This document shows positions 1 to 22,968 of a stretch of DNA of 64,000 nucleotides, piece by piece. Origin of the DNA: Clavelina lepadiformis (Eukaryota; Chordata; Ascidiacea; Aplousobranchia; Clavelinidae); assembly GCF_947623445.1 (NCBI RefSeq), contig NC_135248.1, positions 13,587,820 through 13,651,819 of the forward strand. The letters are read 5' to 3'. A program made the translations under genes and the position numbers. The notes below the pieces were generated by a model that worked only from the letters and a program-made list of their open reading frames with translations, was not told where the DNA came from and searched no databases. Numbering within the stretch: position 1 is the stretch's first letter; every line of letters begins with the position of its first letter.

Positions 1-231
1 TTACCACAAAAAAATAAATTATTTTGGTGCTACAGTGTTGTTGCACTAAACAATAACTTTCATCGCACTTAACATTACTGAGTAATGGAATCAGCCACAA
101 TCACACGTCAGATGTCTTGAGAAAATTTAACTACTTCATTGCCACAGGTCATGGGCAATTGAAATTGTTTGTTGCACCATGTACATTTTGCACTCCCTAT
201 CTTATGTGCTAATGAAATACCCTTTAAACAG

Positions 232-12918
<12,687 letters not shown>

Positions 12919-12944
12919 CGATTACTGAAGTGTAATTTTTGAAA

Positions 12945-12950
12945 AATAAA
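12945..12950 (+). terminator. Poly(A) signal of the astacin gene
   Basis: AATAAA lies 27 bp after the TAA stop at 12916-12918, at the expected distance for a very short 3' UTR. Confidence 0.6.
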
Positions 12951-13137
12951 ATTTTGCTAAGATATGCTTGCGATCTGGCGTTGGTATAGAAGCCGTTTGG
13001 ACGAGGTCCATTGGTCTAATGATGTTAGGTTGTGAACTTGACGTAAATCTTTGATTAAACTGTGAAATAAAACAGCTAGAATATAAATAAAAACAATTAA
13101 AGTTTTTATGGCATTTTTTGGTGTTTGACGCCACCTG

Positions 13138-13512
13138 AAATTAGTAAACTCGGACCAATGGTAAATTTGCACCAGGTTAAGAACTGTTGTTATCATGTGA
13201 CCGTATAATATCCATCCATTTATCGTCGGTTCAAGGATCTCTCAAGTTAAATCGCATGTTCGTTGTAATTGAGGTAGTGGGTTCGATTCCCACTGGAGTC
13301 GAACATCTACTACGCATTTAATCGGTAAACTCACTTCTCAAACAAGACAAAATTACCCTCAGTGGTAAAGTTGCGCCAGGTGAAGAACTGTTGTTATAAT
13401 ATGACTCTAAATTATCCCTTCATTTACCACCGGTCCAAAAGTCTCTTACGCTGAAGTGCTTGAACGTGGAGTTGAGGTAGGGGGTCCGATTCTCACTGGA
13501 GTCGGTCAGGAC
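13138..13512 (+). repeat. Two tandem copies of a ~180-bp repeat ending in a tRNA-like B box
   Basis: Copy 1 (about 13,138-13,306) and copy 2 (about 13,323-13,512) share the blocks 'ccaggt.aagaactgttgtta', 'atttatcgtcggttcaa' / 'atttaccaccggtccaa' and 'gaggtagtgggttcgattcc' / 'gaggtagggggtccgattct', each closing with 'cactggagtcg'. The ggttcgattcc core is a Pol III B-box motif, so these look like tRNA-derived SINE units that duplicated in tandem. Confidence 0.6.
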
Positions 13513-13519
13513 GGATGAA

Positions 13520-14347
13520 GATTGATCAGACTTAAAATCTGCTGATGATGGCAAGTATTTCTAAAATAATTAATCAGTACGCTTGCTATTTCGAGCTTTT
13601 TCTGACCCAAGGCTTGCAAATACTTCAGCAATCATTGAGTAAGCGCTTGTTGAAGTTCAAAGCAAGAAGAATGTGATCACACGAGCGCCACAGAAGAGGT
13701 TAAACTACAACTTAGATAGACGTTAATTCTAATACTTAAGTATATAAAAAGGTCTTCATATATTATTTGCCGACTTTGTAGTTTTTTCAAGCAAAATAAA
13801 TTTTACTCGCCACTCCGCGCTTCGTGGCTCGACCGGCCGCTTCGCGGCTTTATCTACTTGGACTGGGCCCGATAGTGGTGGAGATTGTCTAAGCATCCAG
13901 CTGGTTTGAACCAGCAACCTATTGTTTGCGGTTCGTTGGCATTTCCACCAAGCCAGGGCACATTCCCACCCACCCCGGTATTTTTTCTTATATGAATCGA
14001 GAATAAACTCAAATTATATTTTTTTAAACATTGTTAAAGCTCTTTGTTGAGGTTTAGTTTATCCGTCGAGAATCAATGAGATCCAGAAGATCGGTTGGAA
14101 AGCAAGTTTTGGTGACATCTGGCCTGCACCACTGTGATAAGTGAACAAATTGTAACTAGAAGAGTGACAGGGATTTGGAGTTACTTCGCGTAGTCCCAGC
14201 GCACCAGTTGACATCATATAAACACGACAATCGCCCTAGTTAAAACTTCATGCTGACCAGACTCTGCAGAGACAGTAGAGATGATCTCACAGACAAACCC
14301 GATATAGCTCTGGTTTCATCGTCTTATTGCAAGCGGTGGGTTTCGAA
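13520..14347. other. Intergenic, with a reversed tRNA-like remnant
   Basis: There is no gene. Around 13,861-13,975 the minus strand resembles a tRNA-derived unit ('ggttgctggttcaaaccagc' read in reverse). The sequence abutting the hAT insertion (14,330-14,355 plus 17,153-17,170) also contains a reversed B box, suggesting that the transposon landed in another tRNA-derived repeat. Confidence 0.4.
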
Positions 14348-14583
14348 CCTGTAACCAGTGGCGTAGGAGCATATGCTGCCGCCCCTGGCTTTCGATGAAA
14401 ATGCCGCCCTATGTAGACTGCAGCAAATTTTGAAGTATAGTTTCATGTTCACGCAATCTTTTCAATAAAAATAATTACAGATAATGTGCCGCGTCTCAGA
14501 AGTTCTATATTGCTTGAGAAAGAAGCCTCACTGTCTCAGCGTTAAGGCCTAAAATAAAAGACAAAAAATGGAGAACAAATGTA

Positions 14584-16800
14584 TTAGGCAAATAAAAGAT
14601 CAATAGCCGCCTCAAAATTGAACTTTTCGAGCTTTCGCCGAAGCAAAATCAGCGATGATATCTTCAAAATCAAATTTTTGAACGTATAATGTCTTTCTAT
14701 AGAAAGAATCGATAGAGCTGATAGCCGATCATCATTCATGGTAGAACGTAAATAGGACTTTATCATTTTGTACTTTGAGAAACTCCTCTCACAACTCGCA
14801 GTTGAAACACCAATGTTTGAACTTTTGAAAGCGTTGGTGAATCCATTGTGACTTTCGCTTTGCAGCAGTGCGTGAGGATTCAAAAATCCAAACATCATTC
14901 AAGTGGTGTATGCCTGTAAACCTAGTTTCAGCTTCAAGTTTAAATCTGTCCAATGCTTGAAACATGCATCGTCTTACTTCTCCAACAACACTAAGGCCAG
15001 CATCTTCTGCGTGTTCGCCAGGCACTCTCTTTTTTCTGCGAACTCTCCGATCTTCAACTGGAATCTCTAGCTCTGTGCATTTTTTTATCGCTGCATGCAC
15101 AGAACCTTTAACCAGATTGTCTCGTTCTTCCACTAAAAAGTTGACAAACGTTTTCATCTTGTTAGAGCATTGCGCTAACAGCAATCCTTTTTGCTGCAAG
15201 TAAGTTTAAGTATGATGAGATTCTCGCAGGATTACTTTCCAAAAACATAAGAAGAAAAAGAAAGAAAAGTTCTGAATCGCTTCTAGAATACTATGAGCGT
15301 CACCTCGTGTATTAAGATTTTCGTTTGGATTACATAGTTCCTCTAGAGCAGGGGTGTTCAAATAATTTCTGCCATGATCCACCACAACCAAACCTGACAA
15401 CGTGGTGATCCACTAAATACGAATAGTAAACATATTGGACATGCTTTAATTTTAATGGTGCTTTATTTATGTAAATGTACCCTACATTGTAGGGCCTACA
15501 ACATATTTATAACTTTGTAAAAGTCCAAAGTGAAGTGTGCTACAGCTGCAAGATTGTTTCAAGACTACATTGGAAGATCCAGACAAAAAGTTGAAAAGAT
15601 CCGGATCCGGATCGAGATCCGCCATTTGAACACCCCCGCTCCAAAACCTGCGTGAAGGGCCTTTACAGCAGCGTGATGTGCGCTCCATCGCGTATCAATC
15701 ACTCGCTTCAGCGCGAGTGGCACATACTTTAGAAGGACATCCCATCTATGAGTAGAGGCAGCAAAAAACATACAATCTTTGTAAAACAGGGAAAATCTGT
15801 CGCTTAAATGCGGCGATCCGACGGCATGAACAGTAAACACCTGCAAGATTCAGTGTGTGATTTCCACACGGTACGAGTAGTGCTTTTGGATTTATGTTTT
15901 TGATTTTTTGCTGAACTCCAGTATGAATTCCCGACATAGTAGATGCGTTGTCGTAGCCTTGTCCCTTACACATCATCACATCTAAGTTGTTTAGTTCAAG
16001 TTCATCTAGAATAGATTGAGAAATTTCAGCTGCCGTTTTTCCGCTCAACGGAAAGAAATTCAAAAACGATTCCTTCAGTTGGGCAATACTGTTTTTGATT
16101 ATTACATATCTGACTATAAGAGTCATTTGATCAGTATGTGATACGTCCGGAGTACTGTCGCACATAATCGCAAAATATTTAGCTTCGCGCACACCTCTTG
16201 ATGTTTTTGACTTTTTTACTGAGAAGCAAAATAAGCTCATTTTGAATAGTGGGAGAAAGATAAGTAGTTGTCATCTTCGTAGAAATACGAATATCAGAAA
16301 GGTATTTGATGATTACGGGACTATATTTTGCCAGAAGCTTCACGGTCTCTAAAAAATTCCCTTGGTTGTTGGATTCAAAAGCTTCACGATGTCCTCGAAA
16401 AGGAAGGTTTTGCTTACTTAGAAATAATATGACATCAACAACGCTTTCTAAAATTGCTTTCCACTTTTTTCGCTCTTCATCCATATAAATGGTGATCTAT
16501 AACTTCAGGCCAAGAGGCCACATCATTGGGCAAATTGTTGACTACTGCAACTGTTTCGTCGTTATTTTGACCTTCGACGATCGTCTTCATCTATAACCGG
16601 CAATGCATAATTGATTTCATTGGTATTACTTTTGATAGACCCTTGCGTTTCTGCTGATAAGCTGATATTTTCAGTATCTCTCTGGAGCTCAGCGTTATTG
16701 TCTGGGTTTTCATTTGAATCGTTCTCTGGTAATGTTAAAAAAACATTTGAACCAGAAGAGGTTACAAATTTTAGCATAGCTCCCTTGTGCTTTTTCAATT
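14584..16800 (-). pseudogene. Decayed hAT transposase (ZMYM1-like, DUF4371 plus hAT dimerisation region)
   Basis: Fragments in order on the minus strand are: a Ser/Asn-rich N-terminus (16562-16798); a DUF4371-like segment with LPFRGHREAFESNNQGNF (16179-16484); a RNase H-like core with IMCDSTPDVSHTDQ, GQGYDNASTMSG and PCGNHTLNL (15746-16240); DTRWSAHHAAVKAL (about 15,650-15,846); LEELCNPNENLNTRGDA (15206-15350); and a C-terminal hAT dimerisation block KSYLRSTMNDDRLSALSIL (14584-14898). Frame changes between pieces and a nested insertion at 15349-15638 break the gene, so no transposase can be made from this copy. Confidence 0.85.
15349..15638. mobile_element. 290-bp MITE nested in the hAT transposase gene
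   Basis: The ends read CAGGGGTGTTCAAATAAT on the left and CGGGGGTGTTCAAATGGC (complement) on the right, both typical of non-autonomous hAT ends. They interrupt the transposase reading between DTRWSAHHAAVKAL and LEELCNPNENL. Flanks CTCTAGAG and CTCCAAAA agree at 5 of 8 positions, so the target duplication is only tentative. A GGATCC/GGATCCGGATC-rich patch lies near the right end. Confidence 0.65.
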
Positions 16801-17160
16801 CTGCTTCTCTTGCTTTATCTTCTTTTTAAAAAAAAGCTCCACTCTCTTTGACACGTTTCATTTTCGAGTCTAAATTAACACTTGTATAAATTTAACCACA
16901 ACCTGTCATTTAAACGTGTACAATCAATAACAACTTAAAAGTTTACAAATAAACGTTTAAATGCCCAGGACTGGTTCACCTTCCACAGTTTTCTTGGTAT
17001 GCGGGACCAAATTGTAACAAATTAGCTTGTTTACCGCTCCATTTTTTTAAAATTCTCGTGCTGTGTGCACTGTGCAGCCTCATTTTGCCGCCCCTTGCAG
17101 CCTGCCGCCCCTGGCGCAGAGCCAGAACCGCCAGGTGGCTGCTACGCCACTGCCTGTAAC

Positions 17161-17988
17161 CTGTAGGTTAGTAAACTTCTTCCTTTCCACAACAGCAATT
17201 TTGGTTGGTAACATATCTCGATACATGATCATTAGGGCAATTATTTTTTGACTTGTCAAAAAAAGTTAAAATTTGGTCAAATTTTTAGCGTTAGGTCAAA
17301 ATATGTCAAAATTGTTTACAAAGTCAAAATTTTTTACAAACTGCATTGCCGTGGTTTCGTAGAGGTTGCACTGTCATTGAACTTTTCATTTTACATTTTA
17401 CACCTTGTAGCCTACTTTAAACTGTTGTAAATGGCCCATCGTCTACGTATTGTGAATCATAAACCATTAAGTGAAATAATTAGGTTGATATGGTGTGATG
17501 CTCAACACATCTCAAAACGTGTAAAATTTTTGCAAGGTCCTAAGTCATTTTGCGTCAGATGTAGGTTAGGTGCAGCTCTTGTTTCGGTTTTACTTTAGAT
17601 ACTTCATGTGTATCTTTAGTTTAGAGTAACTATATTATTGTGTAGGGCTGTGGCATTGTTAAGCAATAGGAGAGCTTGTCGCAAGTTTTCTAGCAAGAAG
17701 CTGGCACCTTTTTGCTTTGAGTCAACCTTGGAGCAAATTTCGTGCGTTTATTTAATCAGCTGAGGAATTTGCGCGAGATTTCTCGAATCTTCACTGCGCG
17801 TGTTCGTTCCATAATTTCATTCTTGTACCTCGTGCAGTTGAGGTGGTTGGTTGGTGGTTATGAGTGGTTTAGAATTTACAATAATATGGATGCAATACAA
17901 TGGATTTACAATAAAGCGGAGTTCAGTTTGGTGTGACTGGTTTGAAGTAACAACTTGTCTATGCTGATTTGAAACGTCACTGCTTGGC
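17161..17988. other. Intergenic, with a GTCAAAA-rich dispersed repeat
   Basis: About 17,220-17,335 ('gatcattagggcaattattt' followed by repeated gtcaaaa) recurs as its reverse complement at about 31,465-31,555. This is probably the end of a dispersed element. No open frame looks coding. Confidence 0.4.
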
Positions 17989-18507
17989 TTAAGGCCCGTA
18001 TTTGTTGGCCGATTTGTCTGACTTGTTTAATGACGATAAATTTTTGGTCAGGACTGCAAGTTGTATTTTGTTTGATGCTGAAACACAGCTCGCGCTTGTT
18101 GTTGAGTTTGGTATTTGTTTGACCTTTGTTGCATACTTCGATGTTCTTGTTGTTAACCTTTGTTCCTGCTTTGTTGCAACTGCTCTCTGCGCGCGCTTTA
18201 GCGTCTTGGTCTCGTTGCTGCGTTTCTGCGCTTTGGCGTTTGTACAGTTTGTGTTAAAGAGTATTTTTGGAGCCTGTAAATTGGTGATTTTTTTGGATTT
18301 TTTATAGAGTTTTTTTTTGTTGGCGTTCATTGATTTATTTTTTCCTGGCCATGCAGTGACCTTCAGTTTAAATATGTTCAGTTTCTCATGATTCTGTTCA
18401 AAAGTTGAGCTCGAGATATCTGGCATCTGGTGTTTCAGGAGAATTTGTACCCCCAAAGCTGATCTGAAATCTTCAAATCTGAACATTTCTTGCTGTGAAC
18501 TGAACAT
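17989..18507 (-). CDS. Unrecognised 172-residue open frame, doubtful gene
   Basis: An open frame starting MFSSQQEMFRFEDFRSALG and ending NKSDKSANKYGP. It is Lys/Ser/Thr/Asn-rich and has no motif that I recognise. Length alone makes it stand out in an AT-rich intergenic tract. It lacks a recognisable domain, and I see no convincing flanking exons. It could be a chance open frame, part of a repeat, or an exon of a lineage-specific basic protein. Confidence 0.2.
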   Translation of the reverse strand: MFSSQQEMFRFEDFRSALGVQILLKHQMPDISSSTFEQNHEKLNIFKLKVTAWPGKNKSMNANKKKLYKKSKKITNLQAPKILFNTNCTNAKAQKRSNETKTLKRAQRAVATKQEQRLTTRTSKYATKVKQIPNSTTSASCVSASNKIQLAVLTKNLSSLNKSDKSANKYGP

Positions 18508-19797
18508 GTCAAAATTTGTACCAGAACTACAGTATACGTAGGCAGCATAGAAACTTAGAAATCTGCTTTGGCTTTGTTCAGTTCAGTAAAATTGTGTTGG
18601 GGGTGTATTTTAAGCTTTATTTAACATTACGGTCACGTTGCCAAAAGTTTCCCTTTTTGAGATGACGCAAGTGGTGACTTAGGAATTTTTCTATTTCATA
18701 AAAGTTCCAGGGCCTTAATAATTGCCAACAATGCAATTATGATGTCATTGGAGCCCAAGTTTGATAATGATTGTGTCCTCCCCATCGCCCTTTTGTGGGT
18801 CGTCACCATCCTACGATAATTTATAGTTCAGGTGAGTTCGTTTTATTGCTGAAAATAAAACTTAAATGTTTTCATACTCGTTTCCCAAGATATTTCTTCC
18901 ATCAGCTGAAGGTTCTACTTTGAAGTTCCAAGTTTTCTAGTCACTTTCATCTACTTCCGTACAACCAGTAACTAATAGTGGTTACGCCAATAGTAAGTGG
19001 AAATGTAATGTCTTCCTTGGGCCCGTATTTAATTCTCACCGTATTAAATATCGCTTTACCCGAGAATCGTGTTGATATTTGTTTATTTTCATTCCTGGTT
19101 TTAATTTCTGGCAGGTCATTTCCCTGATAGTTTCTTCACGTTTCACCATTCCCAAACATTGTGAAATCTTACACAAGCTTCAAGACATACATATACAAGA
19201 CGTACAAGACTTCAAAACAGTAATGAAATTATTATACACATAGCTACGATTAAAAGCTACTTCAAAGTTTTAGCAAGTGTATTCGATCGTCAACTAATAA
19301 TAACAATATTGTTTCAGACTCTTTCAACATTCAATTCCACTTCAATAACTTCGATAGCGTTTGTTCAATATCAAGAAGCTGGCGGTGCGGCCTCGACCCA
19401 GCTATAGCTCGCCATCGGTAGGTCTCGTTTGAGCAACTAGTTTAATGAAATAAACTAATGAATTGCTGGTGTCAAGCTATTAATCATGGGTGATGGTTTG
19501 GCTGTGTAAGCATGGGTTGACCCTTCTGTTACTTTTAAGGTCTCATGGAAGTCCAACCACCAACCAACCAACCAACCAACCAAAGCAATATTTAGTGGCA
19601 GGGCTTCATAACGTTAGGAGCGCGTTGGTAACCAACGAGGGACGATGAGAAGAAGTAGCGATGAGACAAACACGAAAGAGAGAGAAACCTTCCGACGACA
19701 AGTTGCCGGCGCGCCAGTGCATCGTAGGTTACGGTTCAGGCGGCATTACCATCGCACATTGCGCCCCTGGTGTAGAAATGTTAAACCATGTAGTGCA
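18508..19797. other. Intergenic, no gene seen
   Basis: AT-rich sequence with stops in all frames. The only notable structure is a CCAA microsatellite near 19,553-19,584. Confidence 0.5.
19553..19584. repeat. (CCAA)n microsatellite
   Basis: A run of tetranucleotide ccaa repeats (about seven units, one imperfect at the left). Confidence 0.9.
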
Positions 19798-20042
19798 GCA
19801 AAAAGGGACATTATGTTATCAGACTAATATAACTTCTATAAGAATTCATTAAATTCACCTCTATGAAAGACAGAGACATTTCGTATTTTTGTGTGTTTTT
19901 CTACTTCCTTCCTTCCTTTTTTTCTATTATTTTTGTCGTCGGTAGAGGGCGTCAATGCAAATGCGATGGTAATTTTCTTTCAGGTAAGGTATATCCCAAA
20001 TGTACCTGAAGTAGTAAAGTTTGGAAGATCCGAGGTAAATTT
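19798..20042 (+). repeat. Dispersed repeat, copy A, left part
   Basis: This matches 30,227-30,435 over its length with scattered differences. Shared blocks include 'aagggacatt', 'tatttttgtgtgtttttcta', 'gtcgtcggtagagggcgtca' and 'ttggaagatccgagg'. The matching right part lies at 21,338-21,565, so about 1.3 kb separates the halves in this copy. Confidence 0.75.
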
Positions 20043-21337
20043 TCAAATATCTTGTTTGCTTAGGCCCTTTATATGTTGCATAGTTTACAATGATATTATT
20101 TTTGTTACAATAATTTTGTTAATAATTGTGGGTGTTAACATAATAGCAATAATAATATGGAGAAGATTAACTATTGCTTATTTTGATACCTGTTACATTT
20201 ACATTTTACCATAAATGCAAAGATAATTTTAAACATTTTTTCAATAAAACTGTTTTGCGATTTAACCAAAGGACAGTTATCTAAAACCAGTAAGAAATTT
20301 ACTGGGATTACCTTATATAGGCCTACAATAAGATAGTGGAGGTGCTGGAGTCGATGGCATAATGACTTTCTCTATCTCTTAAAATTGATGGGATTGTTGT
20401 TGTGTATTGTTTTATCGCTTGTATTATTCTCTCATAGTTTGAATCATTGAGTTCTTCTGTCTTATATTGTTGTGTGTTGACTGTTTTATCGTCTGGAGGG
20501 TGCAGGACCCGATGCAGCACTGGGTTCGCCAAGCCCAAAGCGATCCAGTGTCCCCGGCCCAAATAAAGAACATTTTGCCCTCGCGCCCCTATACTAGCCT
20601 GCACTTTCATAACCCTATCCTAGGGGGACAAAGTGCCGTGTAGAATAGGGTAGGGACCTCCGACATTTGACGCCTCCCCTAGATGGCGGCACTCAATATA
20701 ACAAGTAGGTCCGACGGGGCATTAAGCCACAGACACAAACAATTCGACGCTTATGGGGTTTGTTGTGGGTCCTCAGATAAAATAGTGCTCCTAGGGTGTA
20801 GCTCGCTTAGGTTATCCAGCACTATTTTATTTCAATCTTGCGAATAAACTTTTAGGGTTTTTTGTTTTCGGAACCACACAATTCTATTTAGTTATTCCCA
20901 TTGTGTCCATCGACTCCAGTGCTGTTATATTTCTATTTTTTATATCTACTGTATCTTATCTTAGGCATAAGACTCTATACTTTTCTTTATTCTGGCACTC
21001 CAACCTAATGCAGCGGTTGGATCGGTGCCTTAGCGCGCAACACAACCTAAAACAAACACATTAAAGATGATTCACATACTGTATGGCCGGTTTGAGTTAC
21101 CGATGTTGGTTTCAACTATTTTTTTTCAGGTTTTCAAGTAAAGTATTACAAAGTATCCTAGGTAGAATATCCTAGTAAAACAATCCTAGGTTGACCGCAC
21201 TTCGGTCTGGTTGACTAAATTTTCAGTCAAATATAATTAAAACAACAACAATAGGCCACAACATCTAACGCGACCATATGCCTTCTCTTATTGCCTTGTA
21301 TAAAACTCTCACAACAAACCACACCGCGCGATACCGG
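20043..21337. mobile_element. Insertion splitting the dispersed repeat, with hairpin-forming arms
   Basis: This segment is absent from copy B at 30 kb. Near 20,339-20,356 and 20,908-20,925 it carries an inverted pair (ggtgctggagtcgatgg / ccatcgactccagtgct). Within it, 20,774-20,830 holds perfect 13-bp arms ataaaatagtgct / agcactattttat around a 30-bp loop. An open minus-strand frame (20,323-20,610) has no recognised domain. I infer a composite or nested non-autonomous element; exact ends and a target duplication are not clear. Confidence 0.45.
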
Positions 21338-21565
21338 CTAGGTCCCTCCAACATTTCTTAGATGAGGTAGGGTCATGACTTGTTTTGTTTTTGCCTTTTC
21401 CTCCATAGAAAACTTTTAAAAAATTTCTTCTTGGGTCCCCAAATGCTTGTCTGCCCAACCCCTTTGTTTCATTTTGCGCGATTGCGGCGGTTATTTACAG
21501 GTTACAGGTAATTATATGAAATGAAACAACGATCAACGGTTGGGCGGATTCCCCTTGTCTTTAAG
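21338..21565 (+). repeat. Dispersed repeat, copy A, right part
   Basis: This matches 30,456-30,672. Shared blocks include 'gatgaggtagggtcatga', 'tcttcttgggtccccaaatg', 'gcgcgattgcggcggtta' and 'tcaacggttgggcgga'. Confidence 0.75.
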
Positions 21566-21896
21566 AGAAGGAGGACGCATCGTAACGTACCAAATCCTAT
21601 ACTAAAAAAGTATAAAGTACTAAACATAATATTCGGTATTTTCGGTAGTTAAAAGAACAATTCGGTCTTGGTGTTTTTACAACGGTCTTTATCCTGCTTC
21701 TCTACACCCATCGGTAGCGAAGTGGGGGATTCTCCCCGTTCCCAAAGAACCGTTCCGACGACTGCCACCTTGACGCGGTGGAACGGCTTCAAAAACTAAG
21801 AGCAGTCGACTTTTTGGCAACATCGCCAAACGCACTCAATTTTAAGCTTTTACCAGCATTAACCGTTTTTTTGCAAATTTTTAACGTTGGCGTTAT

Positions 21897-22960
21897 GGTT
21901 TGGTGACACTTAATCACGCGACGCTTAATCACCGACACATAATCACTAGGACATTTAATCATGCGACTCTTAATCACGCGACACATAATCACTAGGACAT
22001 TTAATCACGCGACACATAATCACTAGGACATTTAATCACGCGACATTTAATCACACATTTACAGTATCGGCTACCGTACACACTAGGTAACAATGTCATG
22101 CATGGGAAACGTAAGCAACTGCACGAAGATAACTAAAATCTCGCTTGACAGATAACGGTCAACTTTGTCAACACGATGACTTTCATCGTGTTTGTGATAT
22201 TTCTGGCTAAATATCAAAGAGTTTCTAGCTGGTGGAAGTCAACTTTAAACCAATGTTTTCTGAATTTGACGGTTTAATTTAAATTATCATTAGAATTGTC
22301 GCGATACCCATCTATGCGTATATGTGGTGTACTTCGCTTTTGCAAAACTTTGTTTTAAGAAAGGTAATAGGTAAAAAGTTTTTTCTTCACGTCAGAACCG
22401 TTTTGATGGTACTTTGATCAAGAGCTTCGGTGACAATAGAATAATGTTACATATTACATAGGTTATACGTAGTAATGCAAAATGACATGTTATTTCCTGA
22501 TTGGCTAATGTGTTTGTATAAAAACTAAGGTTTGATTAAAATCTCCCCTTCTTGTCTCTACACATAATATCAGTTTTACCTTCTGCACTGTTCATTACTG
22601 AATTGGAGTTAGAGTTTTGTTTAAATGTGAAAAGATGATGAAAATGTTTCTATTGTGATACAACTTACTTCGGACAATATAACAATTAGACTCTATGAAG
22701 CTGGTGTTGATTTAAAGAAACATTATAGAGAAAGCCGGCGCAACGGAGTCAAAGACCATTGTCGGGGAGTTCTAAAAGAAAGACAAATAGCCTTTGGTTT
22801 TAGGCCAACCTTAAAAGCAATCATCGTCATCCCCACAGAGAGATGCACATGAGCTTGAATTACTGAATTTTCTTCACGCCTTTCCGACATCCAAGTGACT
22901 ATGTGTCGCGTGATTAAATGTCCTAGTGATTATGTGTCGGTGATTAAGTGTCGGTACACC
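21897..22960. mobile_element. 1,064-bp DNA element with TTAATCAC subterminal arrays and 8-bp target duplication
   Basis: GGCGTTAT flanks both ends exactly (21889-21896 and 22961-22968). The left end reads GGTTTGGTGACACTTAATCA, and the right end, complemented, reads GGTGTACCGACACTTAATCA. The left arm (21,902-22,060) contains about three direct copies of a 29-31 bp unit with cacataatcactaggacatt and ttaatcacgcga; the right arm carries one inverted copy. The interior has no recognised transposase; the frame at 22,655-22,852 is unassigned. GG...CC ends with an 8-bp duplication would fit a Merlin-, P- or MULE-derived non-autonomous element. Confidence 0.8.
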
Positions 22961-22968
22961 GGCGTTAT

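Larger units (their letters stand above)
14356..17152 (-). mobile_element. hAT-superfamily DNA transposon with perfect 8-bp target-site duplication
   Basis: The element begins CAGTGGCGTAGGAGC and ends with the complement of CAGTGGCGTAGCAGC, giving a 14/15 terminal inverted repeat of hAT type. The 8-bp sequence CCTGTAAC flanks both sides (14348-14355 and 17153-17160) without a mismatch. Inside is a minus-strand transposase of the ZMYM1/TTF-like hAT group (see separate entry). The intact ends and duplication suggest fairly recent insertion, although the gene has decayed. Confidence 0.9.

Noticed and set aside
20886..20902. Similarity of attctatttagttattc to a tunicate spliced-leader sequence
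   Set aside because: Only the first bases agree and there is no following donor or snRNA-like Sm site.
21902..22060. CRISPR-like array of 29-31 bp repeats
   Set aside because: Units are directly adjacent without unique spacers, are inverted at the far end, and sit inside a transposon with a target duplication in a eukaryotic genome.
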